Positions 6,686 through 10,244 of a stretch of DNA of 10,244 bases are shown one piece after another. The translations under genes and the position numbers were made by a program. The notes under the pieces were generated by a model. That model was not told the origin of the DNA. It made no database searches and was given only the letters and a program-made list of their open reading frames with translations. Each line of letters opens with the position of its first letter. Position 1 is the first letter of the stretch. Source of the DNA: Flavobacteriales bacterium UBA6969 (GTDB taxonomy: Bacteria > Bacteroidota > Bacteroidia > Flavobacteriales_D > Sanyastnellaceae); contig DJYV01000143.1 of NCBI GenBank assembly GCA_002448555.1, forward strand, positions 1-10,244, read 5' to 3'.

Positions 6686-7257
6686 ATCGTACGGCAAGCG
6701 AAACTATTCTGAGTGAAGGGGCTGCGACGTGCTTTGTAATGCGCGGCGTGTTTGCCCGTGAAGCGTTCGAAGCGTGGCACGCGCACATTCCCTGGCAGCA
6801 AAACGCCATCACCGTCTACGGCAAAGAACACCTAGAACCCCGCCTGACGGCGTGGATGGGATCCGCGTACGCCTACTCCAGCATTCGTTGGCCGAAACGC
6901 CCGATCACGCCACAGGTGTTGGAGCTCCGCGATGCGGTGCAGGGATTTTGTGATGCTGCCCCCATTTTCAATTCCTGCCTCTTCAACCTGTACCGCAACG
7001 GGGTGGACTCCATGGGGTGGCACCGCGACAACGAACCTGAAATTGACCCGGCGTGCATCGCCAGCGTTTCGTTTGGAGCGACGCGGGACTTCGCCATCCG
7101 GCACCGCCAGACCAAGGAGAAATGGATGGTCAGCCTCGGTCACGGCGACCTCTTGGTCATGGAAAACATGCAGCGCGATTTTGACCACGCCTTGCCCAAG
7201 CGACTGAAGGTGCATAAGCCGCGCATCAACCTCACATTCCGGGCGCTTCGCGGCTGA
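6682..7257 (+). CDS. alkB: AlkB-family 2-oxoglutarate/Fe(II) dioxygenase, nucleic-acid demethylase
   Basis: 191 residues. The iron ligands and the 2-oxoglutarate-binding arginines are all visible: His114 and Asp116 in GWHRDNEPE, the distal His169 in DFDHALPK, and Arg181 and Arg187 in RINLTFR. Further family landmarks are PRLTAWMG, NLYRNGVDSMGWHRD and IASVSFGATRDF, which resemble the ALKBH2/3-like short bacterial AlkB type rather than the E. coli AlkB itself. The enzyme oxidatively removes methyl or etheno adducts such as 1-methyladenine and 3-methylcytosine from DNA or RNA, restoring the base without excision. The ATG at 6682 is chosen because it overlaps the antiporter stop by ATGA and because residues before it in the longer open frame (from 6541) are arginine-rich shadow translation of the antiporter gene. 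No Ada or other alkylation-repair gene is next to it. Confidence 0.92.
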   Translation: MNRTASETILSEGAATCFVMRGVFAREAFEAWHAHIPWQQNAITVYGKEHLEPRLTAWMGSAYAYSSIRWPKRPITPQVLELRDAVQGFCDAAPIFNSCLFNLYRNGVDSMGWHRDNEPEIDPACIASVSFGATRDFAIRHRQTKEKWMVSLGHGDLLVMENMQRDFDHALPKRLKVHKPRINLTFRALRG

Positions 7258-7276
7258 CGCATTCATTTGAATTGGA

Positions 7277-7284
7277 TACCTTTG
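7277..7284 (+). promoter_or_regulatory. -7 promoter element of panB
   Basis: TACCTTTG matches the Bacteroidota TAnnTTTG -7 consensus exactly and lies 28 bp before the panB ATG, just after the end of alkB. No clear -33 TTTG is seen about 20 bp upstream. It would give panB and the following pseudouridine synthase gene their own transcript with a leader of roughly 25 nt, the only promoter here with a normal leader. Confidence 0.5.
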
Positions 7285-7312
7285 GTCTGCGGCACCTGTA
7301 AAACCTGAAATC

Positions 7313-8128
7313 ATGTCCGTTCACAAATCAGCCAAACGCATCACCACCCAAGTGCTTGCGGAAATGAAGGCCAACGGCGAACCCATCGCCATGCTCACTG
7401 CGTACGACTACACCATGGCCACCATTGTGGACCAAGCTGGTGTCGACGTGATTTTGGTCGGTGATAGCGCCTCCAACGTGATGGCCGGTCACGAGACCAC
7501 CTTGCCCATTACCCTTGATCACATGATTTACCACGCATCGAGCGTGGTGCGCGCAGCGAAACGGGCGCTCGTAGTGGTGGACTTGCCATTCGGCACCTAC
7601 CAAGGCAACTCCAAAGAAGCCCTGAATTCGGCCATCCGCATCATGAAAGAAAGTGGCGCCCACGCGGTGAAACTCGAAGGCGGCAGCGAAGTGCGCGAAA
7701 GCATCGAGCGCATTCTCACCGCCGGCATTCCCGTCATGGGCCACCTCGGCTTGACGCCGCAGTCCATCTACAAGTTCGGCACCTACACGGTACGCGCCAA
7801 GGAGGACATGGAAGCCGAGCAACTGCGCAAGGACGCCACGATGCTCGACGAAATCGGGTGCTTCTCGGTGGTATTCGAAAAGATTCCTGCACAACTCGCC
7901 ACGGAAGTGAGCAAGAGCATCCATTGCCCCACCATCGGCATCGGCGCGGGAAGCGGTTGCGACGGACAAGTCCTCGTCCTCCCCGATATGCTCGGCATCA
8001 CCCAGGAATTCAGCCCGCGCTTTTTGCGGCGCTACCTGAACATGGGCGAGCAGATGAACTCGGCCATTCAGCAGTACGTCAAGGACGTCCGCAGCCGCGA
8101 TTTCCCCAACGCGGACGAACAGTACTGA
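7313..8128 (+). CDS. panB: 3-methyl-2-oxobutanoate hydroxymethyltransferase
   Basis: 271 residues, the usual PanB length (E. coli enzyme 264). It transfers a hydroxymethyl group from 5,10-methylene-tetrahydrofolate to 2-oxoisovalerate to make ketopantoate, the first committed step of pantothenate and CoA synthesis, in the cytosol as a TIM-barrel oligomer. Family motifs are complete: LTAYDYTMA, VGDSASNVMAGHETTLPITLD with Asp51, VVVDLPFGTY with Asp90, HAVKLEGG with Lys120 and Glu122, PVMGHLGLTPQS, the catalytic Glu189 in VFEKIP, and TIGIGAGSGCDGQVLVLPDMLG. Asp51, Asp90 and Glu122 correspond to the Mg2+ ligands. No panC or panD lies in the window. It is followed after 2 bp by the RluA-type gene, an arrangement I recall from other Flavobacteriales, though I cannot check that here. 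Confidence 0.97.
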   Translation: MSVHKSAKRITTQVLAEMKANGEPIAMLTAYDYTMATIVDQAGVDVILVGDSASNVMAGHETTLPITLDHMIYHASSVVRAAKRALVVVDLPFGTYQGNSKEALNSAIRIMKESGAHAVKLEGGSEVRESIERILTAGIPVMGHLGLTPQSIYKFGTYTVRAKEDMEAEQLRKDATMLDEIGCFSVVFEKIPAQLATEVSKSIHCPTIGIGAGSGCDGQVLVLPDMLGITQEFSPRFLRRYLNMGEQMNSAIQQYVKDVRSRDFPNADEQY

Positions 8129-8130
8129 GC

Positions 8131-8901
8131 ATGGCGGATCGCCCGGACGTCTCGAATCCCTCCCACTGGGCTCGGCAGCCGAAGGCGCCCATCGTGATGA
8201 GCACCATCGACAACCTCGATGTGCTTTACGAAGACAACCACATCATCGCTGTCAACAAGCGCTCGTCGGACATCGTTCAGAGCGACTCCAGCGGCGATAC
8301 CACACTGTGCCGCGTCGTCGGCGAGTATGTCAAACGGAAGTACAACAAACCCGGTGACGCCTTTATTGGGACCGTACACCGTCTCGACCGGCCGGTGAGT
8401 GGCGTCATCTTATATGCCCGCACTTCAAAGGCGCTGTCGCGGTTGACCAACATGTTCCGGCTGCGGGAAGTACAGAAGACCTATTGGGCGGTGACCAAGC
8501 CCGCTCCCTCGCCTTTCGAGGGACGTGTGGTGAACTACCTGAAAAAAAACCGCGACCTAAACAAGAGCTTTGCCCACGACACGCTGGGGAATGGGCGCAA
8601 AGAATCGGAATTGACCTACCGCACAGTGGGCCGATCAGATCATTACCATTTTGTGGAGGTCAAACCCAAAACGGGACGCCACCACCAGATCCGCACGACG
8701 CTGGCGAGCCTTGGCGCGCCCATCAAAGGGGATATCAAGTACGGCTCGCGCCGCACCAACGACAACGCCTCGATTCACCTACACGCCCGATGCATTGAGT
8801 TTGTTCACCCGGTACAACGCGTCCCCATGCGCATCCTCGCTACGCCGCCCGACGACCCCGTCTGGAACGCGTGGCTACGGCTCGACCACGGCGTGAGTTA
8901 A
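8131..8901 (+). CDS. RluA-family RNA pseudouridine synthase
   Basis: 256 residues from the ATG at 8131, two bases after the panB stop. The catalytic Asp86 sits in VHRLDRPVSGVILYA, the universal RluA-type motif; the N-terminal motif is VNKRSSDIVQSD, the form common in the Bacteroidota branch in place of the usual NKPxG; and the C-terminal motif is KTGRHHQIRTTLASLGAPI. There is no N-terminal S4 domain. It converts uridine to pseudouridine in rRNA or tRNA; the exact site cannot be told from the sequence. Homologs as I recall them begin near the strand LDVLYEDNHIIAVNK, so the second ATG at 8197 (234 aa) is a credible alternative start; the first 22 residues would then be untranslated. Close spacing suggests co-transcription with panB. 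Confidence 0.92.
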   Translation: MADRPDVSNPSHWARQPKAPIVMSTIDNLDVLYEDNHIIAVNKRSSDIVQSDSSGDTTLCRVVGEYVKRKYNKPGDAFIGTVHRLDRPVSGVILYARTSKALSRLTNMFRLREVQKTYWAVTKPAPSPFEGRVVNYLKKNRDLNKSFAHDTLGNGRKESELTYRTVGRSDHYHFVEVKPKTGRHHQIRTTLASLGAPIKGDIKYGSRRTNDNASIHLHARCIEFVHPVQRVPMRILATPPDDPVWNAWLRLDHGVS

Positions 8902-8917
8902 TTGGTGATAAATCCAC

Positions 8918-8947
8918 TTTGACGGCCTGATGAGCGCTGTATCTTTG
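8918..8947 (+). promoter_or_regulatory. trxB promoter, -33 TTTG and -7 TATCTTTG
   Basis: TTTG at 8918-8921 and TATCTTTG at 8940-8947 are 18 bp apart, a near-ideal Bacteroidota housekeeping-sigma promoter. The ATG of trxB follows 5 bp after the -7 element, so the transcript is predicted to start within a few bases of the start codon. This is the strongest promoter signal in the window. Confidence 0.7.
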
Positions 8948-8952
8948 CCACC

Positions 8953-9915
8953 ATGAGTGCACAACTAGAACACGTCAAGTGCCTGATCGTTGGATCGGGA
9001 CCCGCCGGATACACCGCCGCCATCTACGCCGCACGCGCGGACATGAAACCCGTTTTGTACCAGGGCATGCAGCCCGGTGGTCAGCTCACGGAAACCACCG
9101 AAGTGGACAACTTCCCAGGCTACCCTGAGGGCATCAACGGGCCCCAAATGATGATGGACTTGGAGGCACAAGCCAAACGGTTTGATACGGACGTGCGCAA
9201 CGGTTGGGTGACCGAAGTGGACTTCACCGGCCCCGTCCACAAAATCTGGGTAGGAGAAGGCGATGACCGCACCGAAATTCATGCCGACTCCGTGATCATC
9301 TCGACGGGCGCTTCAGCCAAGTGGCTGGGGCTCGAATCAGAGATTCGGTTGCGCGATGCCGGTGGCGGCGTCAGCGCATGTGCTGTGTGTGACGGATTCT
9401 TCTACCGCGGACAGGAAGTGGTAATTGTGGGCGCCGGAGACACGGCGTGCGAAGAAGCCAGCTACCTCGCGAAGCTCTGTTCCAAGGTCACCATGTTGGT
9501 GCGCCGCGACGAGATGCGGGCTTCACGCGCCATGCAAAACCGCGTTTTGGGCATGGAAAACATCGAGGTGCTGTGGAACACCGAAACAGTCGAAGTCATC
9601 GGTAAGGACGGCGTCGAAGGCGCACGTGTGAAGAACAATCAAACCGGAGAAGAACACGTCATTCCGTGCACTGGCTTCTTCGTAGCCATCGGACACAAAC
9701 CAAATACGGATGTATTCAAGGGATGGATAGATCTCGATGAGCAAGGTTACATCAAGTACGGTGAGCCCGGTACATCCAAGACCAACCGAGAAGGCGTCTT
9801 TGTAAGCGGCGACGCTGCGGACAAGACCTACCGACAGGCCGTCACCGCAGCCGGAACAGGGTGCATAGCTGCGCTAGACGCTGAGCGTTACCTCGCCGCC
9901 CGCGGTATCCACTAA
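8953..9915 (+). CDS. trxB: Thioredoxin-disulfide reductase
   Basis: 320 residues, the length of the bacterial low-molecular-weight enzyme. It passes electrons from NADPH through FAD and a redox disulfide to thioredoxin in the cytosol. Visible landmarks, in order: the FAD-binding GSGPAG (14-19), PGGQLTETTEVDNFPGYPEG, STGASAKWLGL, the redox pair Cys143/Cys146 in CAVCDG, the NADPH-binding GAGDTACEEA (160-169), the arginines of VRRDEMRAS (183-191) that hold the 2'-phosphate of NADPH, FFVAIGHKPNT, and the C-terminal FAD motif VFVSGDAADKTYRQAVTAAGTG. CAVC instead of the E. coli CATC is a common variant. It has its own promoter and appears to be a single-gene unit; its TAA overlaps the stop of the convergent gene on the minus strand. 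No thioredoxin gene is nearby. Confidence 0.97.
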   Translation: MSAQLEHVKCLIVGSGPAGYTAAIYAARADMKPVLYQGMQPGGQLTETTEVDNFPGYPEGINGPQMMMDLEAQAKRFDTDVRNGWVTEVDFTGPVHKIWVGEGDDRTEIHADSVIISTGASAKWLGLESEIRLRDAGGGVSACAVCDGFFYRGQEVVIVGAGDTACEEASYLAKLCSKVTMLVRRDEMRASRAMQNRVLGMENIEVLWNTETVEVIGKDGVEGARVKNNQTGEEHVIPCTGFFVAIGHKPNTDVFKGWIDLDEQGYIKYGEPGTSKTNREGVFVSGDAADKTYRQAVTAAGTGCIAALDAERYLAARGIH

Positions 9916-10244
9916 TCACAGGCGTACCCATAGACGCCAAGCCACATCAAGAGGTCGGACGTTCCGCGTTGGCCATCGGCATCAAAATCGCCGAAGCAGG
10001 CGCCGCCATACCCGCCGATGCCTCCATCGCCTGAGCCGTCGCTGACGCATTGACCGGCTTCGGCATCCCACACCGTTCCTTCCCCGCAGTAAGAGGGCGG
10101 CAAGACCACGCACAAGCCGTTGTTTTCAGTCGCATCGGGATTGAAATTCTCGGCAAGCGGATCAGTGCATCCCAGCACCTCGAACGAATCGCAGACGCCG
10201 TCTCCATCTTCATCGACAAGGCAAACGCCGTCGCAATCGTAGCC
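9912..10244 (-). CDS. C-terminal part of a Cys/Asp-rich secreted protein (5' end outside window)
   Basis: The last 110 residues of a longer minus-strand protein; the frame is open to the window edge, so the GTG at 10178 is internal. It starts with GYDCDGVC and DEDGDGVCD, calcium-binding-like thrombospondin type 3/MopE-style repeats, then EVLGCTDPLAENFNPDAT, a module widely repeated in marine Flavobacteriales surface proteins. Next come YCGEGTVWDAEAGQC, which looks like a small disulfide-bonded module, a Gly/Asp linker, and a final GDFDADGQRGTSDLLMWLG that resembles a single dockerin-type EF-hand followed by a helix. Nine cysteines in 110 residues point to an extracytoplasmic protein. No standard T9SS tail is present, although the stop codon is inside the window, so any export route depends on parts not seen. 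The function is unknown. Confidence 0.8.
   Translation of the reverse strand, partial: GYDCDGVCLVDEDGDGVCDSFEVLGCTDPLAENFNPDATENNGLCVVLPPSYCGEGTVWDAEAGQCVSDGSGDGGIGGYGGACFGDFDADGQRGTSDLLMWLGVYGYACD

Noticed and set aside
1..10244. CRISPR arrays, tRNA or rRNA genes, insertion sequences, phage or defence genes
   Set aside because: No regular repeats, transposase or integrase motifs, terminal inverted repeats or RNA gene patterns were seen on either strand.

Overview
The window looks like a chromosomal piece of a GC-rich member of the Bacteroidota, probably a marine-type Flavobacteriales (Cryomorphaceae/Schleiferiaceae-like). The signs are a type IX secretion (T9SS) C-terminal sorting domain, a TonB-dependent receptor with an N-terminal carboxypeptidase-regulatory-like domain, a Cys/Asp-rich DxDGDG surface protein, promoters of the Bacteroidota TAnnTTTG type, and no clear Shine-Dalgarno sequences before the genes. 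The taxonomic call is an inference from gene types, not from a marker gene.

Left part (1-4625, + strand): the 3' portion of a secreted, probably beta-helical protein ending in a T9SS tail, then a strong intergenic hairpin, then a complete 1056-aa TonB-dependent outer-membrane receptor. This is the surface/uptake part of the window; the ligand is unknown.

Middle (4626-5440): a small minus-strand lipoprotein gene that nearly abuts the receptor gene tail to tail. About 270 bp without an intact gene follow, holding what looks like a decayed minus-strand secreted M1-type peptidase of which only the signal peptide and first mature residues are clear. This remnant and the next operon are divergently transcribed from a short shared promoter region.

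Right part (5444-9915, + strand): ordinary housekeeping genes in tight units. tatA, a Ca2+/Na+ antiporter and an AlkB-type demethylase form an operon (TAAATG junction, then an ATGA overlap). panB and an RluA-type pseudouridine synthase form a second unit (2-bp gap) behind a TACCTTTG promoter element. trxB stands alone behind a near-consensus TTTG-18-TATCTTTG promoter whose predicted transcript starts only a few bases before the ATG.

Right edge (9912-10244, - strand): the 3' end of a large secreted-type protein with Cys/Asp-rich calcium-binding-like modules. Its stop codon overlaps the trxB stop codon tail to tail.

No RNA gene, CRISPR array, insertion sequence or phage element was seen. I find no convincing novel system. 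The items most worth a second look are the T9SS-protein/TonB-receptor pair of unknown substrate, the truncated peptidase locus, and the recurring 4-5 nt spacing between -7 promoter elements and start codons.
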